From: Pseudarthrobacter sp. AL07
GTDB taxonomy: Bacteria; Actinomycetota; Actinomycetes; Actinomycetales; Micrococcaceae
Direction of reading: 5' to 3'
Assembly: GCF_029960665.1 (NCBI RefSeq)
Contig: NZ_JASBRB010000001.1
Location: 124,001-188,000, forward strand
DNA length: 64,000 nt
Position numbers and translations under genes: made by a program
Shown: piece by piece, positions 9,014-16,898 of the stretch
Layout of the letters: each line of letters starts with the position of its first letter
Numbering within the stretch: position 1 is the first letter of the stretch
The notes under the pieces: model-generated
Database searches by the model: none
Told to the model about the DNA's origin: nothing
Seen by the model: the letters and a program-made list of their open reading frames with translations, nothing else

Positions 9014-9826
9014 GTGGAAGAGACATTGAAGATCATCGTCCTGGTCAAGCATGTACCGGACGCACAGTTCGACCGACACCTCACCGGCGAGGGCTACACC
9101 ACGGACCGTGACGAAAGCATCCTTTCCGAGCTGGACGAATACGCACTGGAGGCCGCCCTGCAGCTGGCTGAGGCCCGCGGTGGCGCCAAGGCCGGCAACC
9201 AGGTCATTGCGCTGAGCATGGGCGCGTCCGGTGCCGTGAACGCGGTGAAGAAGTCACTCCAGATGGGCGCCACCGAAGGTGTGCACCTCACCGATAGTGC
9301 ACTGGCCGGCTCAGACGCCGCCGCCACGTCGCTGGCGCTCGCGGCTGCCATTCGCCACCTCGGCACCGGCGCCCCTGTGGACCTTATCCTCACGGGGATG
9401 GCATCCACCGACGGCGAAACGTCCCTGGTACCGGCCCAACTTGCCGAGCGCCTCGGTCTGCCGCAGGTCACCTTCGCGTCCTCACTGACGGTCGACGGCG
9501 GGCGGCTCACCGCACGCCGCGACGCCGACACCTACTCGGAGACCGTCGAAGCAACGCTTCCCGCGGTGGTCTCCGTGACGGACCAGATCAACGAGCCGCG
9601 CTACCCCAACTTCAAGGGCATCATCGCGGCCAAGCGCAAGAGCATCACCACCCTGTCCCTGGCCGACATCGGAGTTGATCCCGCGCACGTGGGCCACGCC
9701 GGATCGTGGACCACGGTCACAGCTGCCGAGGAACGCCCGCCGCGCACGGCTGGAACCATCATCACCGACGAAGGCGACGCCGGAGTCAGGCTCGTCGACT
9801 TCCTGGCCGCCCAGAAGCTGCTCTAA
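9014..9826 (+). CDS. etfB: Electron transfer flavoprotein, beta subunit
   Basis: About 270 residues. It begins with KIIVLVKHVPDAQFDRHLT, the usual EtfB start, and carries the adenine-nucleotide-binding region with GMASTDGETSLVPAQLAE and the conserved PAVVSVTDQINEPRYPNFK segment. EtfB forms a heterodimer with EtfA and passes electrons from acyl-CoA and other dehydrogenases to the quinone pool. Two starts are possible: GTG at 9014, or TTG at 9026 with GGAAG five nt upstream, which would give the commoner MKIIVL start. etfA follows 14 bp downstream, so the two are co-transcribed. Confidence 0.95.
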   Translation: MEETLKIIVLVKHVPDAQFDRHLTGEGYTTDRDESILSELDEYALEAALQLAEARGGAKAGNQVIALSMGASGAVNAVKKSLQMGATEGVHLTDSALAGSDAAATSLALAAAIRHLGTGAPVDLILTGMASTDGETSLVPAQLAERLGLPQVTFASSLTVDGGRLTARRDADTYSETVEATLPAVVSVTDQINEPRYPNFKGIIAAKRKSITTLSLADIGVDPAHVGHAGSWTTVTAAEERPPRTAGTIITDEGDAGVRLVDFLAAQKLL

Positions 9827-9840
9827 GAGGGATCACAGAC

Positions 9841-10794
9841 ATGGCAAACGTACTCGTATTCATTGACAACCCCGGCGATGCCCTGAAGAAGAGCACCCTC
9901 GAACTGCTTACCCTGGGACGTTCCCTGGGAGAGACCGCTGTGGCCCTGAACGGCGATCTGCATCAGGATGTTTCGGCCACTCTCGCCGAATACGGCGTCA
10001 CCGCCGTTTTCCGGCCCTCAGCCCAGGACCTGGATGACTACCTTGTCTCGGCGAAGGCAGCCTATCTCGCGGCCGCCGCCGGTGCCGCCAGTGCCGGCAC
10101 GGTCCTCCTGGACAACTCGCCCGAAGGCAAAGAGATCGCGGCGCGGCTCGGCATCCGGCTCAACGCCGGCGTCATCACCGACGTTGTGGCGGTCGACGCC
10201 GACGGTACAGCGCACAAGTCGGTCCTCGCGGGGTCCTACACCACCTCTGCCCGGACCACCACGGCGGTTTCCGTGCTGACCGTAAAGGCCAACAACGTCA
10301 CGCCCGGGCCGGCATCCGTGGTTTCCGCTCCGGAGACGTCCACCATCGAAGTGCCGGCGGACGGCACGGCCACCGCGGCCCGCATCACCGCCCGCGAACA
10401 GAAGGCGGCCAGCGGCCGCCCTGATCTTTCGGACGCCCGCATCGTGGTGGCCGGCGGACGCGGCGTTGACGGCGACTTCGGTCCCGTGGAGCAGCTTGCG
10501 GACGCCCTCGGTGCTGCCGTCGGCGCTTCCCGTGCAGCCACGGACGCCGGCTGGATCAGCCACGATGCCCAAGTGGGCCAGACCGGCAGGACCGTTTCGC
10601 CCCAGCTGTACATCTCCGCCGGTATTTCCGGAGCCATCCAGCAGAAAGCCGGGATGCAAACAGCCAAGATTATCGTGGCCGTGAACAAGGACGCCGAGTC
10701 GCCGATCTTCGAAATCGCCGATTTTGGCATCATCGGGGACCTCTTCGACGTCCTTCCGCAGGCCACCCAAGAAATCAAGAAGCGAAAAGGCTGA
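9841..10794 (+). CDS. etfA: Electron transfer flavoprotein, alpha subunit
   Basis: 317 residues. The C-terminal FAD domain is clear: a GGRGVDGDFGPVEQLADALG segment, then QTGRTVSPQLYISAGISGAI and GIIGDLFDVLPQ at the end, all conserved in EtfA/FixB. The N-terminal domain begins MANVLVFIDN. It pairs with EtfB encoded just upstream. The ATG at 9841 is the first good start after the etfB stop, with GAGGG upstream. The PIG-L gene begins three nt after the stop, so a three-gene operon is likely. Confidence 0.95.
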   Translation: MANVLVFIDNPGDALKKSTLELLTLGRSLGETAVALNGDLHQDVSATLAEYGVTAVFRPSAQDLDDYLVSAKAAYLAAAAGAASAGTVLLDNSPEGKEIAARLGIRLNAGVITDVVAVDADGTAHKSVLAGSYTTSARTTTAVSVLTVKANNVTPGPASVVSAPETSTIEVPADGTATAARITAREQKAASGRPDLSDARIVVAGGRGVDGDFGPVEQLADALGAAVGASRAATDAGWISHDAQVGQTGRTVSPQLYISAGISGAIQQKAGMQTAKIIVAVNKDAESPIFEIADFGIIGDLFDVLPQATQEIKKRKG

Positions 10795-10796
10795 CC

Positions 10797-11576
10797 TTGG
10801 CCCACTCCGCTGCCTCAGCACAGAGCCCGTTCAATCCGGACATCCACCCGGTTGGGCGGGTGCTCTGTTTCGCCGCCCATCCGGACGACATCGACTTCGG
10901 TGCGGCCGGTACCATCGCCGCCTGGACGGCCGCCGGCATCCACGTCAGCTACTGCATCATGACCGACGGCGACGCGGGCGGCTTCGACCCTGCGCACCGG
11001 GCCGAGATCATCGGCCTACGGGCGGCCGAGCAGCGCCGGGCCGCCGAACTCGTGGGTGTAACCGACATCCACTACCTCCATGAGCGCGACGGCTACCTGG
11101 AACCGACGCACGAGGTGATGAAAGGTGTGGTGAAGCTGATCCGGGAAATCCGTCCCGACGTCGTGCTTGCCATGCATCCGGAACGGAACTGGAACCGTCT
11201 GCAGAAGAGCCACCCGGACCACCTCGCTGTGGGTGAGGCGGTGACCCGGGCCGTCTATCCTGCAGTGGAAAACCCGTTCGCCTATCCCGAGCTGGCTGAG
11301 GCTGGCCTTGAGGCGTATAAGCTGCCGTGGCTGTGGCTCTACGCCGGGCCGGAGGAGCGCGAGAACCACTTTGAGGATGTCACCGACCATGTGGACGCCA
11401 AGCTTGAGGCGATCCACGTGCACGTGAGTCAGCATCCTGACGTCGCGGCCATGGAATCAGCGGTGCGGAACGGCATGCACGCGAATGCCCGGAGTGCGGG
11501 CTTTGCCGAGGGCCGCAGCGCCGAAGCTTTCCACGTGGTCGCCGTCAACGGCCCAGGGACGATCGCTGGGTTCTAG
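10797..11576 (+). CDS. PIG-L family deacetylase (LmbE-like)
   Basis: 259 residues. The zinc-site motif AHPDD is at 27-31, followed by the TDGDAGGFD segment, and a second His cluster HPDH lies in the middle. These define the LmbE/PIG-L fold of N-acetylglucosaminide deacetylases, which includes the mycothiol enzymes MshB and Mca. Which substrate this member uses cannot be told from sequence. TTG at 10797 is the start, with GAAAAGG 6 nt upstream inside the etfA 3' end, so translation is probably coupled to etfA. The gene ends 116 bp before the convergent rskA. Confidence 0.88.
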   Translation: MAHSAASAQSPFNPDIHPVGRVLCFAAHPDDIDFGAAGTIAAWTAAGIHVSYCIMTDGDAGGFDPAHRAEIIGLRAAEQRRAAELVGVTDIHYLHERDGYLEPTHEVMKGVVKLIREIRPDVVLAMHPERNWNRLQKSHPDHLAVGEAVTRAVYPAVENPFAYPELAEAGLEAYKLPWLWLYAGPEERENHFEDVTDHVDAKLEAIHVHVSQHPDVAAMESAVRNGMHANARSAGFAEGRSAEAFHVVAVNGPGTIAGF

Positions 11577-11617
11577 GATTTCCGATGGTGGGGCGGCTGG
11601 CCTTTGGCGCAGCCCCT

Positions 11618-11680
11618 GAGTTTTTGTCCAGAAAACGTGCCCTAAACGCTGTTTGAGGCACTTTATCTGGACAAAAACTC
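11618..11680. repeat. Dispersed palindromic element, copy 1
   Basis: A perfect 15-bp inverted repeat (arms 11618-11632 and 11666-11680, GAGTTTTTGTCCAGA and its complement) encloses 33 nt with an inner GTGCC/GGCAC pair. The right 18 nt recur exactly at 46887-46904, and similarity extends leftward through TGAGGC. Both copies lie between the stops of convergent genes, so it may also act as a bidirectional terminator. Confidence 0.8.
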
Positions 11681-11691
11681 GAAGGGTTTGC

Positions 11692-12570
11692 TCAGGCGCC
11701 CAGAGGTGCGGCAGCCACGGTGGGGAATGTCGGGGTGGCCGAGCCACCCACAGGCTCCACGGTGATGCCGAGCGCTGCAGCGGACGCAATGCCTTTCACC
11801 ACAGCAGGCTTCGACAGGGCAGCTTCGTCCATCAGGCCCTGGGAAACCGGTGCCGAGCCGTCCTTCGGGATCAGCCACATCTGGTAGACCTTGCCGGCCG
11901 GCGGCGCGGGTACACCGTTCATCTTGACCACCACGGCATCCTTGGATGAAGAAATCAGCACGGTGGCAGTGCCGCCGGCGGAGACGGGTACGGATGCTTC
12001 GCGGACGTCGCCAGCCCGGACCACCTGGTTCAGGGGGTCGTTCTGGTCTGCCATGTACGCACCCACTCCTACGCCACCGAGGGCGATCACGCCGGCGGCT
12101 GCCACAGCGGTGAGCCAGCGGCGGGCGCCGGCGGGCCGGCGTCGTTCTTCCCGGCGGACCCGGGCCGCAGCGAGCTCATCCGAGGCATCTGCCGGCGACT
12201 GTGTTGCCGGCGTGGCCGTGGCGGCAGGGGCCGCTGTGACTGCGGAGGGCCCATCGGCTGGCAGCTGCGCGAGGGACGGCAACTGCGACACGATGCGGGC
12301 GAAAAGGTCAGCGGGAGGCTCGGCCTCAGCCGTGAAGGACGTCGCGAGAGTCTCCCGGGCCTGGCGGACACGCTCAAAGAAGGCGCTGCGCTCGGCGTCG
12401 GGCGCGGCCGAGATATAGCGTTCGATAGCGGCGCGTTCGGTATCGGGGATCGCGTCCAGAGCATAGAGCTCGGCGAGATCCACGGCCCGCCCGGATTCGA
12501 GGTCGGCAGCGACCTCAGTTCCGAAAGAGCTTGGACGGCGGGGGCCTCCCTGACTATTCATTTCTGTCAT
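11692..12570 (-). CDS. rskA: Anti-sigma-K factor RskA
   Basis: 292 residues. The N-terminal cytoplasmic domain (about 25-100, helical, with DLAELYALDAIPDTERAAIE) would bind the sigma factor. A linker rich in Ala, Pro and Thr leads to one membrane segment (152-173), and the extracytoplasmic C-terminal domain has the RskA pattern GKVYQMWLIPKDG and the VTVEP-type end. RskA holds SigK inactive until it is cleaved by regulated proteolysis. The start follows the sigma-factor stop by one nucleotide, so the two are translationally coupled. The start could also be the ATG three codons later. Confidence 0.93.
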   Translation of the reverse strand: MTEMNSQGGPRRPSSFGTEVAADLESGRAVDLAELYALDAIPDTERAAIERYISAAPDAERSAFFERVRQARETLATSFTAEAEPPADLFARIVSQLPSLAQLPADGPSAVTAAPAATATPATQSPADASDELAAARVRREERRRPAGARRWLTAVAAAGVIALGGVGVGAYMADQNDPLNQVVRAGDVREASVPVSAGGTATVLISSSKDAVVVKMNGVPAPPAGKVYQMWLIPKDGSAPVSQGLMDEAALSKPAVVKGIASAAALGITVEPVGGSATPTFPTVAAAPLGA

Positions 12571-12571
12571 C

Positions 12572-13180
12572 TCAACTCACCCCCAGACAGGTTTTCAAGC
12601 GGATCAGTCCGTCGCGGATGCGGGACTTGATGGTGGGTACTGCTGCGTTAAGCTTTTCCGCGACTTCGCGGTAGGTGAGGCCGCCGTAGTAGGCAAGCCG
12701 CACCGATTCCTGCTGTGTATCGGTCAGCGTTTCCAGGCACCGGACCACTGCCTCGGCCTCGAGCCTACTGTCCACCTCGGCGGAGACGGAGTCGTGGTCC
12801 ACGTCCTGGCTGCTGGCACCGTACTTCGCCTCTCGGTCGGTGGCCGACTGCGAGGAACGGACCTTGTCCACGGCCCGGCGGTGCGAAATGGTCATCAGCC
12901 AGGAGAGCGGACTGCCTGCTTCCGGGTTGAACTTCGCGGCGTTTTGCCATACCTGGAGGAAAACCTCCTGCGTGCTGTCTTCGCTGAGTTCGGGATCGAT
13001 GAGTACTCGCCGGGCCATGCCGAAAACCCGGCGGGAGGTCAATTGGTAGAACTCGGCAAACGCGGCCTGGTCACCGCCGGCTATGCGTGCCAGCAGCCCG
13101 GCCAAGCGCTTGCTGAGATCCGCCGGTGTGTCTGTTACTGCGGCCGGGGCCTCGTAGTTTGGCGCGTTCGGAGTTTCCAT
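12572..13180 (-). CDS. sigK: ECF RNA polymerase sigma factor SigK
   Basis: 202 residues. Region 2 is clear (DQAAFAEFYQLTSRRVFGMARR, then EDSTQEVFLQVWQNAAKFNP), as is region 4 (DTQQESVRLAYYGGLTYREVA with the helix-turn-helix up to SRIRDGLIRLK). This is the SigK group of extracytoplasmic-function sigma factors, paired with RskA encoded directly downstream. I placed the start at METPNAPN (13180) because the 37-residue upstream extension lacks homology; a GGGTAG sequence lies just upstream. In the 190-bp gap to trmL no clear ECF autoregulatory promoter was recognised. Confidence 0.92.
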   Translation of the reverse strand: METPNAPNYEAPAAVTDTPADLSKRLAGLLARIAGGDQAAFAEFYQLTSRRVFGMARRVLIDPELSEDSTQEVFLQVWQNAAKFNPEAGSPLSWLMTISHRRAVDKVRSSQSATDREAKYGASSQDVDHDSVSAEVDSRLEAEAVVRCLETLTDTQQESVRLAYYGGLTYREVAEKLNAAVPTIKSRIRDGLIRLKTCLGVS

Positions 13181-13372
13181 CACTACCCAGCATAGGTCGC
13201 CCGGCGGTAAAACCTGAGCATTCCGTCCGGTGCTGCCCCTGGGGAAGGGGAAAGCCGGCGGCTTAGCCCGCCTCGTCTCCAACAGTGTCACCTACCGCTC
13301 CTTCCTCCTCGCCCCGGAATTGCTGTCAGGAGTAATTCGGTGCGGGCGGCCCGGGGGATGGGCCGAGGGCTC

Positions 13373-13840
13373 TCAAATCTGGGCGCCGGAAAATCCCTGT
13401 TGCCGCCAGGCCTCGTAGACCGCAATGGACGCCGCGTTAGCCAGGTTCAGGGAACGCAGGGACGGCAGCATGGGCAGCCGCACGGTGGCCGTGACATGCG
13501 GATCGCTCTTGAGGGTTTCGGGCAGGCCTACTGATTCCTGGCCGAACATCAGCACGTCGCCCGGGCAGTAGGCGATGTCCGCATAGCTGGCGGTGCCGTC
13601 CGAAGTGAAGGCGTACACACGCTCCGGCTGCAGTTCGCGCCAGGCATCCTCGATGTTTTTGTGGACGGTGACGACGGCGAGGTCATGGTAGTCCAGCCCG
13701 GCGCGGCGTAGTTTGGCGTCCGAGAAATCAAAGCCGAGGGGTTCCACCAGGTGCAGTTCGGCGCCGGTAATGGCGGCCAGCCTGATCGCGTTGCCGGTGT
13801 TGCCGGGGATTTCGGGGGCATGGAAGAGGATTCGGAACAC
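13373..13840 (-). CDS. trmL: tRNA (cytidine(34)-2'-O)-methyltransferase TrmL (SPOUT family)
   Basis: 155 residues, the usual TrmL length. SPOUT knot motifs are present: PEIPGNTGNAIRLA (motif 1), FGQESVGLP (motif 2) and PMLPSLRSLNLANAASIAVYE (motif 3), where the knot binds S-adenosylmethionine. TrmL methylates the ribose of the wobble base in tRNA-Leu isoacceptors. The gene is 15 bp downstream of the J-domain gene on the same strand, so the two may be co-transcribed. Confidence 0.93.
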   Translation of the reverse strand: MFRILFHAPEIPGNTGNAIRLAAITGAELHLVEPLGFDFSDAKLRRAGLDYHDLAVVTVHKNIEDAWRELQPERVYAFTSDGTASYADIAYCPGDVLMFGQESVGLPETLKSDPHVTATVRLPMLPSLRSLNLANAASIAVYEAWRQQGFSGAQI

Positions 13841-13855
13841 GATCCAATCCTAGTC

Positions 13856-14815
13856 TCAGTGCATCCCGCGAAGCAGCCTGGCGAGCACGGACACATTGAC
13901 TGTGTTGGGCGTGGGGCCGGCGGAGAGAAATTGTTTGAGGCCGCGGACCAGGCCGGCCGCGTTGACCACCTGAATGGCTTCGGAGGTGCCGGCTGTTCGC
14001 CGGTGGCGGTCGATGACGGGTTCGTGGAGGTTGCCGTCGGCGCTGTGAATGACTGTCCAGCCCGTAACGTTCAGCTCCGGGAAGATGTCCTGCATGGCCC
14101 GGACAACGTGGGCAAGCTGCGGCGGCGCGATGGAGCGTCCGCCGTGCTTCAGCGTCTGTCCGTCCCAGGCGTAGGCCCCCTTTGGCAGCAGCATGGACCC
14201 GATCAGCGCCAGCCGGTAGCCGGACAGGAGCGCGTGGTCGATGTGGCTGTTGTCGGCCGGGGACTGCAGGCCGTTCACCAGCCGGGCCGCAGGGACCGCG
14301 GGCAGGACCTGGCGGGTAACAAGCTGCACGGTGCGCAGTTCGCGCTGGATCCTGGCCTCAGCGCCAAAAATGCCCCGTTTCCGTGGCGTCCCGTGTACCT
14401 GCTGGCTGGCCTGGGCGAACGGGATCAGCGGCACCGTGCCGGACGCCTCGAAAGCCGCAGCATCGTAGGAAGGGACGTACACGGGCGGGTCACCCGCTGT
14501 ATTGCGGGGGGTGGTGGTCCTGTGCACGGTGGCCGAGGCATGGGTGCCCGCCGCCGGCGCATCGAAATGCGGTCCGGCCGAATCGTCGATGTTGCGGGAA
14601 GTCCCTGCGGCATAGGAGCGGTCGTAGGCCTTCCGGCGCGTGGGGTCCATCAGGGTTTCGTATGCTGCCGTCACCTGCCGGAAAGCTGCGGCATCCCCGC
14701 CATGGTCAGGATGGGCCTTTCGTGCGGCCCGGCGGTAGGCCACTTTGATCTCCTTGTCGGTGGCTGTCACGGCGACTCGGAGCACCTCGTAGTAGGAGCT
14801 GCTGCTCTCGGTCAA
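13856..14815 (-). CDS. J-domain (DnaJ-like) protein with uncharacterised C-terminal region
   Basis: About 319 residues from the TTG at 14815, which has AGAGGATGAG just upstream; the ATG at 14848 would add 11 acidic residues. The J domain occupies 7-65 (SYYEVLRVAVTATDKEIKVA) with the HPD tripeptide at 35-37 that stimulates Hsp70. There is no Gly/Phe region, zinc finger or DnaJ C-terminal domain, so this is a class III J-protein. The C-terminal 200 residues contain a KKRGIFG segment and a nuclease-like-domain look (LPAVPAARLVNGLQ, IDHALLSGYRLALIGSMLLP), as in actinobacterial J proteins with NERD-like cores. The client is unknown. Confidence 0.8.
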   Translation of the reverse strand: MTESSSSYYEVLRVAVTATDKEIKVAYRRAARKAHPDHGGDAAAFRQVTAAYETLMDPTRRKAYDRSYAAGTSRNIDDSAGPHFDAPAAGTHASATVHRTTTPRNTAGDPPVYVPSYDAAAFEASGTVPLIPFAQASQQVHGTPRKRGIFGAEARIQRELRTVQLVTRQVLPAVPAARLVNGLQSPADNSHIDHALLSGYRLALIGSMLLPKGAYAWDGQTLKHGGRSIAPPQLAHVVRAMQDIFPELNVTGWTVIHSADGNLHEPVIDRHRRTAGTSEAIQVVNAAGLVRGLKQFLSAGPTPNTVNVSVLARLLRGMH

Positions 14816-14980
14816 ACACTCATCCTCTTCTTCGTCTGGCCAGTCCACCGCGGGCAGCCCGGTGCGCCCAGTTTACGGCCTGCCCACACAACGTCTGCGC
14901 AAGCGCCAGCAGTTCCCGTGGCCGACGTCTAGACTCTTTGAGGGTGACGGCAGGCTGGCCGTCCGGGCGAACATGTTGGG

Positions 14981-15652
14981 GTGGACGTGAAGGCACAGGC
15001 GGCTGTACTCGTGGCGGGGGCGCTGCTTGGCGTGGCAGTAACGGGAGGCTGCAGTGTTGGCGTGCCCGATCCGGCCGCCCCGAAAGTGGAGCCAATTGTC
15101 ACCGCGCTGGCCACCCCTACCATTGCCCCCGGCCACGATGCAGAGGCGGTGGCCGCGAAGGATATGCCGTTCTCCGCTGGCGGTTCCCTGGCCGCCGGTG
15201 TCCCGGTGGGGATCTCCGACGGACTGAAGGAAGCACCCGGCTGGCAGCAGGTAAAGGACAACGTGGCCGGCGAGAGCCAGTACCTGAAGGCCGATGGCTG
15301 CCTGGTGGCGGCCAAGGTCCGCACCAACCAGGGCCCGCTGGCGCGCCAGGACGATAAAGAGTCAACCCTTGGCCTCTTCGCGTACCTTGATCCGACCATC
15401 CTGCCCGGTTACCTGAAGACCGAGTCGCTGCGGTGGGGCAGCGAGGTTGGTAAGCCGGGGCCATCGGCCGAGGTGATGGTGCTGTTGAAACCCGGCCAAC
15501 CAGGCGTCAGGTCGACGGCGGTGATGGCCAGGGTGTTCGGCACCGCGGCATCGTCGGTCTACATTTCCGTGGCCTGCCCGGACGACGCCACCCTGGCAGC
15601 CGCCCGGGCCGACGTCGCCGGGCGCCTCTTTTTGGTTCCGCCGTCGAATTAG
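14981..15652 (+). CDS. Putative secreted protein or lipoprotein of unknown function
   Basis: About 223 residues. It starts with a hydrophobic segment (6-20) ending TGGC, a lipobox-like but atypical sequence with C24. A Pro/Ala/Thr-rich linker follows, then a compact domain (about 75-220) with two further cysteines (in DGCLVAAK and VACPDD) that could form a disulfide outside the cell. I do not recognise the family. Start: GTG at 14981 or, with a better GGGGTGG ribosome site, GTG at 14987. Divergent from the J-domain gene and nearly abutting the convergent DoxX gene (9 bp). Confidence 0.6.
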   Translation: MDVKAQAAVLVAGALLGVAVTGGCSVGVPDPAAPKVEPIVTALATPTIAPGHDAEAVAAKDMPFSAGGSLAAGVPVGISDGLKEAPGWQQVKDNVAGESQYLKADGCLVAAKVRTNQGPLARQDDKESTLGLFAYLDPTILPGYLKTESLRWGSEVGKPGPSAEVMVLLKPGQPGVRSTAVMARVFGTAASSVYISVACPDDATLAAARADVAGRLFLVPPSN

Positions 15653-15661
15653 CCGTACCGG

Positions 15662-16090
15662 TTACTTGCCGTGCCTGCGCCAGGACCCTGCGGGGGACAG
15701 ACGGTTCAGGGCGAGCGCGCCAACGAGCAGGCCGAAGTCCCGCAAGGCAACGTCGTAGAAGCTGCCCAGGACCAGCAGGTTGATGATGATGCCCAGCAGC
15801 CAGACGGCAACCAGCAGGGAACCGAACCGGGGACGGAGCGCCACCGCAATGCCGGCGACGATCTCGACGACGCCGACGATGTACATAAAGGTCTGCGCGG
15901 ACACGGGCACCACGGTGGTGGCAAGCGGCGCCAGGTAGATGGTCCAGTCCGTCAGGATGTTGGTGAACTTGTCCAGACCGAAGAGAATCGGTGCGACGGT
16001 GAAGACTGTTCGCAGCAGGAAGAACGCCTGCCGGTTCGGGGCCATCGACTGAAGCCGACCGCCCGCGTTGATTTTCGTGTTGGTTGTCAT
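15662..16090 (-). CDS. DoxX-like four-helix membrane protein
   Basis: 142 residues with four membrane segments (about 24-42, 63-85, 89-108, 113-130). The pattern LLRTVFTVAPILFGLDKFTNIL and IVGVVEIVAGIAVAL matches the DoxX/DUF-like family of small membrane proteins, some of which take part in thiosulfate, thiol or redox metabolism. The ATG at 16090 has GGAG upstream. It is divergently transcribed from a cysteine-rich HTH regulator, with an inverted repeat over its own -10 box, so it is probably that regulator's target. Confidence 0.75.
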   Translation of the reverse strand: MTTNTKINAGGRLQSMAPNRQAFFLLRTVFTVAPILFGLDKFTNILTDWTIYLAPLATTVVPVSAQTFMYIVGVVEIVAGIAVALRPRFGSLLVAVWLLGIIINLLVLGSFYDVALRDFGLLVGALALNRLSPAGSWRRHGK

Positions 16091-16100
16091 GGGGGACTCC

Positions 16101-16129
16101 TTCTAAAAGTAGGTATCATTATTTTAGAA
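16101..16129. promoter_or_regulatory. Inverted-repeat operator candidate between DoxX and its regulator
   Basis: A perfect 8-bp inverted repeat TTCTAAAA-N13-TTTTAGAA. The right half overlaps the -10 box of the DoxX promoter and the left half abuts the DoxX ribosome site, the geometry of a repressor site. Confidence 0.6.
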
Positions 16130-16149
16130 ACATAGGCTGAATTAAGCAA
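16121..16149 (-). promoter_or_regulatory. Sigma-70-type promoter of the DoxX-like gene
   Basis: On the minus strand, TTGCTT (16149-16144), a 17-nt spacer, then TAAAAT (16126-16121). The start codon is about 30 nt downstream of the -10 box. Confidence 0.6.
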
Positions 16150-16180
16150 TGGATATTGTTTTTAGAGAGAGGGGTACAGC

Positions 16181-16843
16181 GTGCGCAGACTTCCGTGGGG
16201 CCGCCGCATGGCGGCTGTCGCATCATTGGGCGACGGGAAGCGCCGGCAGCTTTTTGAGCTGATCGCCGCCTCGGATACCGCAGTGGGGCGCGATGATGCC
16301 GCGCTGGCCCTCCGGCTGCCAAGGAGCACGGCATCCTTCCACCTCGACAGGCTGGTCCAGGACGGACTCCTTACGGTGGAATTCCACAAGGCTGCCGGGA
16401 AGTCGGGTCCGGGCTCCGGGCGGCCGGCGAAAATGTACCGGCAGGCAGCAAGCGAGGTCGGCGCCTCCGTGCCTGACCGCAACTATGACCTCGCCGCTGA
16501 GCTGTTGGTCGCAGCGATCGAGCATTCCACAGCGACCGGTGGAGCGGTGGGCGGTTCCCTGCTGGCAACGTCGTACGGCAAGGGCCAGGCGCTGGCCTCC
16601 GGCGCCGCAAGCCTGGCGGACTTCCTCGCAGGAGAAGGCTACGGGCCACGGCCTGACGGCGCGGGCGGCTACGTGCTGGTGAACTGCCCGTTCCATCGGC
16701 TCTCGGAAGCGCACCCGGACGTGGTGTGCGCCATGAACGGATCTTTCCTGCAGGGCGCGGCTGCGGCGTGCGGGGAGCCGGCGGAGCGGGTGGCGCCGAA
16801 CAGTGAGCCGGGCCAGTGCTGTGCCAGGATCACCCCGCCCTGA
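16181..16843 (+). CDS. ArsR/SufR-like transcriptional regulator with C-terminal cysteine cluster
   Basis: 220 residues. An N-terminal winged HTH (about 20-90) shows RRQLFELIAASD, LPRSTASFHLDRLVQDGLLTVEF and a GRPAKMYR wing. The C-terminal domain carries C169 (NCPFH), C183, C197 and C213-C214, spaced as in SufR-like regulators that bind an iron-sulfur cluster. A redox or iron-sulfur signal is thus likely but not shown. GTG at 16181 has GAGAGGGG upstream. The divergent DoxX-like gene and the shared intergenic inverted repeat suggest local regulation. A cysteine desulfurase gene follows but has its own promoter. Confidence 0.82.
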   Translation: MRRLPWGRRMAAVASLGDGKRRQLFELIAASDTAVGRDDAALALRLPRSTASFHLDRLVQDGLLTVEFHKAAGKSGPGSGRPAKMYRQAASEVGASVPDRNYDLAAELLVAAIEHSTATGGAVGGSLLATSYGKGQALASGAASLADFLAGEGYGPRPDGAGGYVLVNCPFHRLSEAHPDVVCAMNGSFLQGAAAACGEPAERVAPNSEPGQCCARITPP

Positions 16844-16886
16844 CGCCTGATCGGCCAGGGCCGCGGATGGGCGCCATGGGCGCCGC

Positions 16887-16898
16887 TAGAATTGAGGG
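16887..16898 (+). promoter_or_regulatory. -10 box placing the cysteine desulfurase mRNA as leaderless
   Basis: TAGAAT (16887-16892) ends six nt before the GTG start, the distance at which transcription would start at or next to the start codon. No separate ribosome site at normal spacing is present and the -35 is not obvious. Confidence 0.55.

Noticed and set aside
11577-11691. Insertion-sequence end
   Set aside because: No transposase or target duplication; better explained as a small palindromic repeat.
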